NCBI GenBank assembly: GCA_023458415.1
Contig: JAEWZO010000004.1
Location: 1 to 24,198, forward strand
DNA from: Bacteroidota bacterium
GTDB lineage: Bacteria; Bacteroidota; Bacteroidia; Flavobacteriales; Weeksellaceae
DNA length: 24,198 nt
Reading direction: 5' to 3'
Position numbers and translations under genes: made by a program. The notes beneath the pieces are model-generated. The model saw only the letters and a list, made by a program, of their open reading frames with translations. It made no database searches and was not told the DNA's origin. Positions 7,691-15,397 of the stretch are shown piece by piece (position 1 is the first letter of the stretch; the number at the start of each line of letters is the position of its first letter).

Positions 7691-8893
7691 ATGATTATTC
7701 AACCAAGAACAAGAGGGTTTATTTGTTTGACGGCACATCCGGAAGGAGCGCTGCAAACGGTTAAAAACCAGATAGAATATGTAAAATCCAAAGGTAAACT
7801 TCCAAACGGACCGAAGAAGGTTTTGGTAATCGGTGCCTCTACCGGTTTTGGTATCGCATCCAGAATTGCTGCTGCATTTGGTTCGGACGCTGCAACGATT
7901 GGTGTTTTCTTCGAAAAACCCGCTTCCGAAGGCAAGATGGGAACTGCAGGTTGGTATAATTCTGCGGCTTTTGAGCAGGAAGCTCACAAAGCGGGATTGT
8001 ACGCGAAAAGTATCAACGGTGATGCATTTTCGGATGAAATTAAGAAAGAAACGATCGATTTAATTAAAAAAGATCTTGGCGAGGTTGATTTGGTGGTGTA
8101 CAGTTTGGCTTCACCAAGAAGAACGCATCCGGAATCGGGTGTTGCGTATGCTTCTGTTTTGAAACCAATCGGTGAACCTTTCACGAATAAAACGGTTGAT
8201 TTCCATACAGGTGTAGTGACAGATATTACTATAAATCCAGTAGAAAATGATGAAGACATAAGCAATACAGTTGCGGTAATGGGTGGTGAAGACTGGAAAT
8301 TCTGGATGGAAGAACTGAAAAATGCGGGAGTTTTGGCTGAAGGTGTGAAAACTGTTGCATACTCATACATCGGTCCTGAGCTTACCTTCCCAATCTACAG
8401 AAACGGTACCATCGGACAGGCAAAAAATGATCTTGAAGCATCAGTTCAGGATATTGATGCGATGATAAAAGATCTGAACGGTAAATCTTACGTGTCCGTT
8501 AATAAAGCTTTGGTAACGCAGTCCAGTTCGGCAATTCCTGTTGTTCCACTATATATTTCGCTTCTTTTTAAAGTGATGAAAGAAAAAGGAACTCACGAGG
8601 GAACTATTGAGCAAATGCAGAGACTTTTTGCTGAAAGATTGTATACTTCAGATGGTAATGTTCCTCTTGATGAAAACGGCAGAATCCGAATTGATGACTG
8701 GGAAATGGCAGAAGATGTTCAGGCTGAAGTAGCGAAAAACTGGAATAGCGTAACCACCGAAAACCTTTCGGAAATCAGTGATATTGAAGGTTACAGAAGA
8801 GATTTCTTTAATCTGTTCGGCTTCGAAATCGATGGGGTTGATTACGAAAAGGACACTAACGAAAATGTTCAGGTTCCAAGTATTACAGAATAA
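7691..8893 (+). CDS. fabV: Enoyl-[acyl-carrier-protein]/trans-2-enoyl-CoA reductase FabV
   Basis: FabV reduces the trans-2 double bond of enoyl-ACP or enoyl-CoA with NAD(P)H, the last step of a fatty acid elongation cycle. The length of 400 aa fits. The N-terminal MIIQPRTRGFICLTAHPEGA is highly characteristic. The nucleotide-binding GASTGFG is at residues 48-54, and the FabV-specific active site Y-x8-K is present as Tyr236 and Lys245. Family stretches such as GWYN and VYSLASPRR are present. A strong terminator follows. FabV-type reductases are typically insensitive to triclosan compared with FabI. The fatty acid genes fabF and acpP lie about 12 kb away in the same window. Confidence 0.96.
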   Translation: MIIQPRTRGFICLTAHPEGALQTVKNQIEYVKSKGKLPNGPKKVLVIGASTGFGIASRIAAAFGSDAATIGVFFEKPASEGKMGTAGWYNSAAFEQEAHKAGLYAKSINGDAFSDEIKKETIDLIKKDLGEVDLVVYSLASPRRTHPESGVAYASVLKPIGEPFTNKTVDFHTGVVTDITINPVENDEDISNTVAVMGGEDWKFWMEELKNAGVLAEGVKTVAYSYIGPELTFPIYRNGTIGQAKNDLEASVQDIDAMIKDLNGKSYVSVNKALVTQSSSAIPVVPLYISLLFKVMKEKGTHEGTIEQMQRLFAERLYTSDGNVPLDENGRIRIDDWEMAEDVQAEVAKNWNSVTTENLSEISDIEGYRRDFFNLFGFEIDGVDYEKDTNENVQVPSITE

Positions 8894-8914
8894 TTTAATT
8901 GACTATTAAAAATA

Positions 8915-8945
8915 AAAAACTTCTCCACAAAAGAGAAGTTTTTTT
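8915..8945 (+). terminator. Intrinsic terminator after fabV
   Basis: AACTTCTC and GAGAAGTT, extended by A/T pairs, form a stem around a 7-nt loop, followed by a run of seven T residues. It lies 22 nt beyond the fabV stop. Confidence 0.9.
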
Positions 8946-8950
8946 GTTGC

Positions 8951-8982
8951 AAAAAAAGAATGGCTGTAAAAAACAGCCATTC
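8951..8982 (-). terminator. Intrinsic terminator after the M43 protease gene
   Basis: GAATGGCTGT and ACAGCCATTC form a perfect 10-bp stem with a 5-nt loop. On the minus strand seven T residues follow (8957 to 8951). It stands back to back with the fabV terminator. Confidence 0.9.
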
Positions 8983-9008
8983 AACCTATTATTTAAAAAG
9001 CGAACCAA

Positions 9009-9989
9009 TTAAAGTAATCTTAATCCAGCCCTGGCTCCGGAGGAATTTGTTACTGCATTCATCCTTGTTTTCTGTCCGGCAGAAAACATAAACATTGCAG
9101 CATCATCTACATAATCCATGTAGTTCATAAACATTACAGAACGAGAAACTCCGCCGCATACATCATATTGTGGATACGATGGTTTTCCGTAGTTCTGGCT
9201 TTGTTGTGTTGGTGTATCTGCAACGTAATCGGTTGCACAGTTTCCGTCGCCCCAAATGTGACGAAGGTTTAGGTAATGACCAACTTCATGCGTAGCGGTT
9301 CTTCCAAGATTGTAAGGTGAAGCAGCTCCCGTTTTTCCAACATATGGTGCGGCAAGAACAACGCCGTCGTTCCAAAGTCCCGCAGATTCCGGGAAAGTTG
9401 CGTAACCTAGAATTCCGCTCATATTTCCAACGATCCAAATGTTGAGGTAATTTGCCGGAGTTGTTGCATCAATTCCTCCGGTAGAGGACCTTTTCATTGC
9501 GTCATTTGCACTCCATCTTGTTTTATTGGTTTTCTTTCTCACGGTTTTTGCCAGTCTGAAAGATACTTTGGTATTGCCGGCTGCTACTGTTTTAAATTCA
9601 GCTGGGATTTTTGATGCATCTGTATTTGTTCCTGAAAAATCCGCATTCAAAACTGCAATCTGCTCCGCGATTCTTGTTGCTGAAAGGTTTTCGGCATTGG
9701 TTCTGTAAAGTACGTTTACAACTACCGGAATTTCAACCGTTCCGTCTGCTAAAACTTTTCCCAATTCTGAATTCTGCATGTATTCTTCTGTAGCACGCTC
9801 CAAAGAACTGTATCTTTCCATCAGAGTTGGATCGCTGTTCAAGGCATCGCGACGGATTTCCTCAGAAGGACATGCGCGTCGGCCTGCATTTGCATTAGAA
9901 GTTTCACATAAGTTTTCTGTGTAAACATCATCGTTTGTACACGCTGTCAACAAGCCTAAAGTCATGGCTCCCAACAGAATTTTTTTCAT
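9009..9989 (-). CDS. Secreted zinc metalloprotease lipoprotein, M43 (cytophagalysin/pappalysin) family
   Basis: This is a 326-aa metzincin-type protease. A lipoprotein signal peptide ends in LLTAC with Cys17 as the lipidation site, so the enzyme should be anchored to an outer-layer membrane. A propeptide-like region with two further Cys (28 and 40) precedes the catalytic domain. The zinc site is HEVGHYLNLRH, with His234, Glu235, His238 and His244. The M43-typical CATDYVADTP follows, and the Met-turn is at about residue 288 (MNYMDYVDD). There is no C-terminal secretion domain of the type IX system, consistent with lipid anchoring. A likely nutritional or cell-surface role is inferred. The gene has its own terminator and a long A/T-rich upstream region. 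Confidence 0.93.
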   Translation of the reverse strand: MKKILLGAMTLGLLTACTNDDVYTENLCETSNANAGRRACPSEEIRRDALNSDPTLMERYSSLERATEEYMQNSELGKVLADGTVEIPVVVNVLYRTNAENLSATRIAEQIAVLNADFSGTNTDASKIPAEFKTVAAGNTKVSFRLAKTVRKKTNKTRWSANDAMKRSSTGGIDATTPANYLNIWIVGNMSGILGYATFPESAGLWNDGVVLAAPYVGKTGAASPYNLGRTATHEVGHYLNLRHIWGDGNCATDYVADTPTQQSQNYGKPSYPQYDVCGGVSRSVMFMNYMDYVDDAAMFMFSAGQKTRMNAVTNSSGARAGLRLL

Positions 9990-10276
9990 AGCTTTTTAAT
10001 ATTTCCTTTATTTGAATGAGCGAATTTATATAAGCGCAAAATGATTTGCAATAGTTAATTTTAAAAAATTTGAATAATTTGATATTTATTTTGTATCAAA
10101 AACTATAAATTTTTAGTTAATATCTATAACTAGCTATAAAATGATAATAATATCGCATTGTAAATATGTATTGTGGTGATTGTAATTATTATTATTTTCA
10201 ATTGATTATAGTGAATTTGTTAATAAAATGAGATATATGATGAGGATGCGTTATTTTTGATTACAAGTGTGAATCG
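9990..10276. other. Very A/T-rich intergenic region between the M43 gene and the clpB terminator
   Basis: No gene is seen here. Close to the protease start, a possible minus-strand promoter has TTG at 10051-10049 and TAAATTCG at 10028-10021 with a 20-nt spacer, one mismatch from consensus. On the plus strand TATTTTTG at 10252-10259 matches the -7 box, without a TTG at the proper distance. The rest is A/T-rich sequence without clear repeats. Confidence 0.5.
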
Positions 10277-10310
10277 AAAAAAAATCCGTTTCAGTTTTCT
10301 GAAACGGATT
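10277..10310 (-). terminator. Intrinsic terminator downstream of clpB
   Basis: AATCCGTTTCAG and CTGAAACGGATT form a perfect 12-bp stem with a TTTT loop (AAAA on the minus strand). Runs of A on both plus-strand sides give a T run on the minus strand after the stem. It lies 88 nt beyond the clpB stop and is the best candidate for its terminator. Confidence 0.85.
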
Positions 10311-10323
10311 AAAAAAAACACAA

Positions 10324-10389
10324 ATGATGAAAAAAAATTTCTCTTTGTTAACGCTTGTTTATGCGTATTATTTTGTTAACGAAGGTTAA
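10324..10389 (+). CDS. Candidate 21-aa small ORF beside clpB (unproven)
   Basis: ATGATG opens a frame of 21 residues (MMKKNFSLLTLVYAYYFVNEG) ending in TAA, 8 nt before the end of convergent clpB. It has a Lys-Lys start and a hydrophobic stretch, like a tiny membrane peptide or a signal-peptide remnant. A -7-like box (TATTTTTG, 10252-10259) and the strong hairpin 10283-10310 lie upstream. A 10-nt direct repeat (TTTGTTAACG at 10344 and 10372) runs through it out of codon phase, which argues against long-term coding. It may be chance. Confidence 0.25.
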   Translation: MMKKNFSLLTLVYAYYFVNEG

Positions 10390-10397
10390 AGTTTGCA

Positions 10398-12989
10398 TTA
10401 TTCTGTCGGTCTGAAAACCAGTCCGCTTTCATCAAAGTAATCCAGCGTAATTCTTTGGTTGTCGTCAATGTTGCCGGCAAGAATTTCTTTGGACAGTTTA
10501 TTTAAAACTTCCTGCTGAAGAACTCTTTTCAAGGGTCTGGCGCCGAAAGCCGGGTCGTAACCTTTCTGGGTAATATAATTAATGGCATCTTCAGTCGCTG
10601 TCATCAGAATACCTTTTTTCTCCAGCATTTTATTAAATCCGCGAAGCTGAAACTGTACAATTTTTCCGATTTCTTTTCTGTTCAGCGGTTGGAAAAGTAC
10701 AACTTCATCAATTCTGTTAAGGAATTCGGGTCTCAGTGTTTGCTTCAGCAAGTTAAATACTTCATCCTTGGTTTCCTCTACAATTTGATACTGGTTTTCT
10801 TCGGTTAATCCTTCAAATTTTTCCTGAATAATGTGCGAACCTAAATTCGAAGTCATAATGATAATCGAATTTTTGAAATTCACAACACGGCCCTTGTTGT
10901 CGGTTAATCGTCCGTCGTCCAAAACCTGAAGCAGCGTGTTGAAAACATCAGGATGCGCTTTTTCAATTTCATCCAGAAGAACGACAGAATAAGGTCTTCT
11001 TCTCACAGCTTCAGTCAGTTGGCCGCCTTCATCGTAACCAACGTAACCTGGAGGCGCTCCAACCAAACGCGAAACGGAATGTCTTTCCTGATATTCGCTC
11101 ATATCAATCCGTGTCATATTGTTTTCGTCATCGAACAGAAATTCAGCAAGCGCTTTTGCGAGCTCTGTTTTACCAACTCCGGTTGAACCAAGGAAAAGGA
11201 AAGATCCAATGGGTTTTTTCTCGTCGTTCAAACCTGCGCGATTTCTTCGGATGGCATCGGCAACGGCAGTAATCGCTTCTTCCTGGCCAACCACTCTTTT
11301 GTGCAGTTCTTCTTCCAGATGAAGCAGTTTTTCTCTTTCGCTCTGAAGCAGTTTCGTTACCGGAATTCCGGTCCATTTGGAAATGACTTCCGAAATATTT
11401 TCAGCGGTAACTTCCTCTTTAATGAGTTCGTTTTCGTTGTTCTGCATCTCGAGTTCGACGGTTTTCAGCTCTTCTTCTTTTTCACGGAGTTTCCCGTACT
11501 GAATTTCAGCAACTTTCGCATAATCACCGGCTCTGGACGCACGTTCGGCTTCCAGTTTTAAAGCTTCTATTTCTTTTTTAACATTGGTTAAATCTTCGGA
11601 TTTCTGCTTTTCACTGAGCCATTTTGCGTTGAGTTCGTTGCGTTCTTCCTGAACCTTAGCAATATCTTCCTTAAGGTGATCAATTTTGGTTTGATTGCCT
11701 TCCCGTGAAATTGCAGCCAGTTCAATTTCCATCTGCATCAGTTTTCTGTCGAGAACGTCGAGTTCTTCTGGTTTGGAATTGATTTCCATTCTGAGTTTTG
11801 CAGAAGCCTCATCAATCAAATCAATAGCTTTGTCCGGTAAAAAACGGTCTGAAATATATCTTTGCGACTGTTCAACCGCGGCAATAATCGCTTCATCTTT
11901 AATTCTTACTTTGTGATGCGCTTCATATTTGTCCTTGATTCCGCGGAGAATTGAAATTGCCGATTCGGTATCCGGTTCTTCCACCATAACTTTCTGAAAA
12001 CGTCTTTCGAGAGCTTTATCTTTCTCGAAATATTTCTGATATTCATTCAAAGTTGTTGCACCAACAGCACGGAGCTCACCTCTCGCTAATGCAGGTTTCA
12101 GAATGTTGGCGGCGTCCATTGCGCCTTCACCGCCTCCTGCTCCAACCAAAGTGTGGATTTCGTCGATGAAAAGAATAATCTGTCCGTCGCTTTTTATTAC
12201 TTCATTTACAACAGATTTCAATCTTTCTTCGAACTCACCTTTGTATTTCGCACCGGCAATCAGCGCACCCATATCCAGTGAATATAGCGTTTTATCCATC
12301 AGATTTTCAGGTACATCGCCCGAAATTATACGGTGTGCAATTCCTTCCGCGATAGCTGTTTTACCTACACCCGGTTCACCTATAAGAATCGGATTGTTCT
12401 TTGTTCTTCTGGATAAAATTTGAAGAACTCGGCGGATTTCTTCATCACGACCAATTACCGGATCCAGTTTTCCTTCTGCAGCCAAATCGTTGAAGTTTTT
12501 GGCGTATTTGCTTAAGCTTTGGTAGGTTTCTTCCGAACTTGCCGATGTGGCTTTAGAACCTTTACGAAGTTCTTTGATACCACCTTCCAGCAAAGATTTG
12601 GTAACGCCCATATCTTTCAGCATGGTGGAAACCGAAGAATTGGTGTCGATTAATGAAAGCCATAAATGTTCAATCGTAACGTATTCATCGCCCATTTTCT
12701 TGGCGATATTTGGAGCGTCGAGCAACACTTTATTGGCGCTTTGACTCAGATAGATGTTTCCGCCTTCCACTTTTGGAAGACTTTCGATGCTTTCGCGGTT
12801 TCTTTCACGCACGAGATTGGCGTCCGCTTCAGATTTCTTCAACAGAAAAGTTGAAATATTTTCATCGCTCTGGAAAATTCCTTCCAGAAGATGTTGTGGT
12901 TCAATACTCTGGTTGCCAAATTCCATTGCGACTTGCTGCGCTTTCTGGATGGCTTCCTGAGATTTTACTGTAAATTGATTAAGATTCAT
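10398..12989 (-). CDS. clpB: ATP-dependent chaperone ClpB
   Basis: ClpB is a hexameric AAA+ disaggregase that works with DnaK in the cytosol to recover aggregated proteins after heat stress. The 863-aa product has the whole domain order: N-terminal Clp repeat domain (1-145), first AAA+ domain with Walker A GEPGVGKT (204-211) and Walker B IILFIDE (271-277), the coiled-coil middle domain (about 405-525), and the second AAA+ domain with Walker A GSTGVGKT (601-608), followed by the C-terminal D2-small domain. The middle domain marks it as ClpB rather than ClpA or ClpC. It stands alone. A weak promoter candidate on the minus strand (TTG at 13074, TACATTCT at 13051-13044, 20-nt spacer) and a 7-bp inverted repeat (13075-13094) precede it; no CIRCE-like element was seen. 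Confidence 0.98.
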   Translation of the reverse strand: MNLNQFTVKSQEAIQKAQQVAMEFGNQSIEPQHLLEGIFQSDENISTFLLKKSEADANLVRERNRESIESLPKVEGGNIYLSQSANKVLLDAPNIAKKMGDEYVTIEHLWLSLIDTNSSVSTMLKDMGVTKSLLEGGIKELRKGSKATSASSEETYQSLSKYAKNFNDLAAEGKLDPVIGRDEEIRRVLQILSRRTKNNPILIGEPGVGKTAIAEGIAHRIISGDVPENLMDKTLYSLDMGALIAGAKYKGEFEERLKSVVNEVIKSDGQIILFIDEIHTLVGAGGGEGAMDAANILKPALARGELRAVGATTLNEYQKYFEKDKALERRFQKVMVEEPDTESAISILRGIKDKYEAHHKVRIKDEAIIAAVEQSQRYISDRFLPDKAIDLIDEASAKLRMEINSKPEELDVLDRKLMQMEIELAAISREGNQTKIDHLKEDIAKVQEERNELNAKWLSEKQKSEDLTNVKKEIEALKLEAERASRAGDYAKVAEIQYGKLREKEEELKTVELEMQNNENELIKEEVTAENISEVISKWTGIPVTKLLQSEREKLLHLEEELHKRVVGQEEAITAVADAIRRNRAGLNDEKKPIGSFLFLGSTGVGKTELAKALAEFLFDDENNMTRIDMSEYQERHSVSRLVGAPPGYVGYDEGGQLTEAVRRRPYSVVLLDEIEKAHPDVFNTLLQVLDDGRLTDNKGRVVNFKNSIIIMTSNLGSHIIQEKFEGLTEENQYQIVEETKDEVFNLLKQTLRPEFLNRIDEVVLFQPLNRKEIGKIVQFQLRGFNKMLEKKGILMTATEDAINYITQKGYDPAFGARPLKRVLQQEVLNKLSKEILAGNIDDNQRITLDYFDESGLVFRPTE

Positions 12990-13154
12990 ATTATATTGTG
13001 ATTTTTTATAAGTTATTTGTGGTGCTTATTTCAAAAAGTATTCAGAATGTAAATTTTGAATAAAAGGCGGTCAAAATTTCTGTTTTTAGAAATTGAAATT
13101 AAAGATTTTGGGACAAAATTTCCGAAAAACCACATTATGTAAAAAATTCATACG

Positions 13155-13191
13155 TTGAAGCGTTGCTTTTGTGATACTTTTGTTAGCTTTG
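13155..13191 (+). promoter_or_regulatory. Two overlapping promoters before the TetR-paa cluster
   Basis: Two full matches to the Bacteroidota promoter overlap, shifted by 8-9 nt. One is TTG at 13155-13157, 17-nt spacer, TACTTTTG at 13175-13182. The other is TTG at 13163-13165, 18-nt spacer, TAGCTTTG at 13184-13191. The TetR gene starts about 100 nt downstream. Confidence 0.7.
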
Positions 13192-13288
13192 TATTGCTCA
13201 AATGGAAAGATATTCGCTTTCCGTTTTCTAAATCACCAACTCCGAAAAAAATTGATAAGAAAAAGTTCCTTTTTTATTATCTAATAAC

Positions 13289-13912
13289 ATGACAGTTGAT
13301 ATTTCCGGTTTAAAACCCGTTGACCTTACAGAGAAGCAGGAGAATATTCTGCAAAAGGCAATTTCTCTTTTTTATAAGAAAGGGTATGTTGCAACCTCCA
13401 TCAGAGATATTACAGGGCAGCTTGGTATAAAAGCTTCTTCAATATATGCACACATTCAGTCAAAAGAACAGATTTTTGATTGGCTTGCTCTGCGTGTTTT
13501 AAATAGTATGCTGGACAATTATCATAAACTACAGGAATTTGATGGTGGTCCGAAAGAGCGTTTTCTTTTATCTACTAAACTGCATTTGGAAATGATTCGG
13601 TCCTGTCCGAAAAGTTTTGATGTTTTTTATACTAATGTTGTGATTATCAAGAACTTTGAGGACCTTCCGAACGCTAAGAAATACCATGAATTATACATGG
13701 CTTCGTACCAGTATGCTACGGAAATGATTGTGAGATATTTTGAAAGCATGGGAATTGAAAACTCTTCCCGTTTTCCGGATATTGCCAACTTTGCGATGAT
13801 GGTAATCAATAACGTACAACGTTGGAAAAATTTGGAAACTGAAAGTCTGGATGAAATTGCTCAGTTTCTGCATGACGCACTTGTATTTGGTGTGAAAGGC
13901 GAAAACAGATAG
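13289..13912 (+). CDS. TetR/AcrR family transcriptional regulator
   Basis: This is a probable repressor of the genes that follow. The 207-aa protein has a TetR-type helix-turn-helix at about residues 17-64, with the recognition region SIRDITGQLGIKASSIYAHIQSKEQ cut here to its core IKASSIYAHI. The rest is the helical ligand-binding domain. Its place directly before paaE and paaA, on the same strand with a 63-nt gap, suggests that it senses phenylacetyl-CoA or a related CoA ester, as PaaR-type TetR proteins do in other bacteria; this is inference. A perfect TATATTTG box sits in the gap before paaE. The start codon follows a leader of about 90-100 nt from the two promoters upstream. Confidence 0.88.
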   Translation: MTVDISGLKPVDLTEKQENILQKAISLFYKKGYVATSIRDITGQLGIKASSIYAHIQSKEQIFDWLALRVLNSMLDNYHKLQEFDGGPKERFLLSTKLHLEMIRSCPKSFDVFYTNVVIIKNFEDLPNAKKYHELYMASYQYATEMIVRYFESMGIENSSRFPDIANFAMMVINNVQRWKNLETESLDEIAQFLHDALVFGVKGENR

Positions 13913-13932
13913 CCCGTTATTCCTAAAAAATG

Positions 13933-13940
13933 TATATTTG
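13933..13940 (+). promoter_or_regulatory. Candidate -7 box before paaE
   Basis: TATATTTG matches TAnnTTTG, 35 nt before the paaE start. No TTG lies 17-19 nt upstream, so the promoter would be weak or need an activator. A short inverted repeat TCAC-N5-GTGA lies just after the box. Confidence 0.45.
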
Positions 13941-13975
13941 TTTACTTCACATCAGGTGAGTATTTACAACATAAT

Positions 13976-15067
13976 ATGCATCATTTCCATAAATTGAAAG
14001 TTTCCAAAGTCGTTAAAGAAACCAACGACTGTACTCATATTTTTTTTGAAATTCCCGAGAAGCTTGCTCATGAATTCGCTTTTAAACAGGGGCAGTACAT
14101 CAATATCAGATTTTTGCATGGTGAGGAAGATCTGCGGAGATCTTATTCCATCGTGAATGCACCTTCCGAACAGAACAATTTACAGCTTGAAGTTTTGGTG
14201 AAACATCTGGAAGGCGGTGTTGTTTCCACGTTTCTAAACACAGAATTGGAAGCAGGAGATGAGCTTGAAGTTTTGGCTCCAATGGGTCATTTTTATACGA
14301 ATTATCATCCCACCAACGAGAAAACATATGTTGGGTTGGCTGCAGGCAGCGGTATTTCTCCGGTACTTTCAAATCTTAAAGAAGCACTTTATCAGGAACC
14401 GAAATCTACAGGATATCTTTTTTTTAGCAACCGAAGCTTTAACGATATTATTTTTCGTGAAAAAATCGATGCGCTTGCTGAGGAATTCCGTGGACGCTTG
14501 AAAGTAGTGTATCTGCTTTCCCGCGAGAAACATTTTGAGGACGAACTTTTCGAAGGAAGAATTTCTGCCGAGAAACTAAACCAGCTTTTTCATAGATTTC
14601 CCGAAATTGATGTTCGTGAAACCACTTATTTTATTTGCGGACCTTCGGAAATGATTAAAGATATTTCCGGTTTTCTCCGAAACGAGAAAAAGGTGCCGTC
14701 ACTTCAGGTTCTCTATGAATATTATGCCGCACCGGATGATGAAGATAATGCAGAAATGAGTGAAGAATTCAAGAAAATCCCGAATATCGAAAGTTTTGTA
14801 ACTTTGATTATCGACGATGATGAGTATAACCTTCACCTTAATTCTAAGAAAGAAAGTATTCTGGACAAAGCGCTGAAGGAGCATCTTCCGGTTCCGTTTG
14901 CATGTAAAGGCGGTGTATGCTGCACGTGCAAAGCACAGGTAATGGAAGGAGAAGTGTTTATGGAGAAAAACTTTGCACTTACCGAAGATGAGGTGGAACG
15001 CGGTTTTGTTCTTACATGTCAATGCCATCCGGTAACCAATATTGTAATGCTCAACTACGACGTTTAA
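13976..15067 (+). CDS. paaE: Phenylacetyl-CoA epoxidase reductase subunit PaaE
   Basis: PaaE passes electrons from NADPH through FAD and a 2Fe-2S cluster to the di-iron oxygenase PaaA, which epoxidises the ring of phenylacetyl-CoA. The 363-aa product has the right order: FAD-binding domain with RSYSIVNAP, NAD(P)-binding domain with GLAAGSGISPVLS and ICGPSEM, and a C-terminal plant-type ferredoxin domain with cluster ligands Cys310, Cys315, Cys318 and Cys348 (C-x4-C-x2-C-x29-C). E. coli PaaE has a similar length and domain order. It is followed by a small unknown gene and by paaA. Related reductases serve other oxygenases, so the assignment rests partly on the paaA neighbour. Confidence 0.92.
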   Translation: MHHFHKLKVSKVVKETNDCTHIFFEIPEKLAHEFAFKQGQYINIRFLHGEEDLRRSYSIVNAPSEQNNLQLEVLVKHLEGGVVSTFLNTELEAGDELEVLAPMGHFYTNYHPTNEKTYVGLAAGSGISPVLSNLKEALYQEPKSTGYLFFSNRSFNDIIFREKIDALAEEFRGRLKVVYLLSREKHFEDELFEGRISAEKLNQLFHRFPEIDVRETTYFICGPSEMIKDISGFLRNEKKVPSLQVLYEYYAAPDDEDNAEMSEEFKKIPNIESFVTLIIDDDEYNLHLNSKKESILDKALKEHLPVPFACKGGVCCTCKAQVMEGEVFMEKNFALTEDEVERGFVLTCQCHPVTNIVMLNYDV

Positions 15068-15084
15068 AAACCAAAATACGGAGT

Positions 15085-15387
15085 ATGAAAAAGTTCCGTT
15101 TAAAGAAAATAAAACTTAAAGAAATACCTATGACCAAGTGGAAATTTGCTTCATACATAGAAGTTGACAAAGAGTTTAAAGTTGAAGGTCTCAATATTTG
15201 GCATCATTACTGGAACTGCAGCGACCGAAAAGTAGAGGTTACAGGTCCCATGGAAGGTCAGGTTTACTTTTTTAAAGAATACACCATTAATTCAGAAGGA
15301 AAATCTGTGAATTTTGTTGCCGGTGAGTTCATTAACGGACAAATCGGGATTTATACAAAAGACGATCTTTCAGACAGAAAACTATAA
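15085..15387 (+). CDS. Small protein of unknown function between paaE and paaA
   Basis: I do not recognise the family. The frame codes for 100 aa from the ATG at 15085, or 85 aa from the ATG at 15130 (MTKWKF); an upstream extension into paaE is rejected. The first start has GGAG almost touching it and gives a very basic N-terminus (KKFRLKKIKLKE); the second gives a compact acidic-neutral protein, and I cannot choose firmly. The core reads KFASYIEVDKEFKVEGLNIWHHYWNCSDRKVEV, with an aromatic patch, and looks like a small beta-rich soluble domain without a signal peptide. It begins 17 nt after paaE and ends 10 nt before paaA, so it is probably co-transcribed and linked to the epoxidase. Confidence 0.8.
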   Translation: MKKFRLKKIKLKEIPMTKWKFASYIEVDKEFKVEGLNIWHHYWNCSDRKVEVTGPMEGQVYFFKEYTINSEGKSVNFVAGEFINGQIGIYTKDDLSDRKL

Positions 15388-15397
15388 AAAGAAAAGA

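Noticed and set aside
8915..8982. Two neighbouring hairpins as a repeat element or attenuator
   Set aside because: Each has a T run on a different strand and follows a convergent gene, so they are simply back-to-back terminators.
15016..15084. Longer start for the small gene between paaE and paaA
   Set aside because: It would extend into the 3' end of paaE, and two better ATG codons lie after the paaE stop.
15314..15397. Longer start for paaA
   Set aside because: It lies inside the preceding gene; the start at 15398 gives the usual PaaA N-terminus and length.
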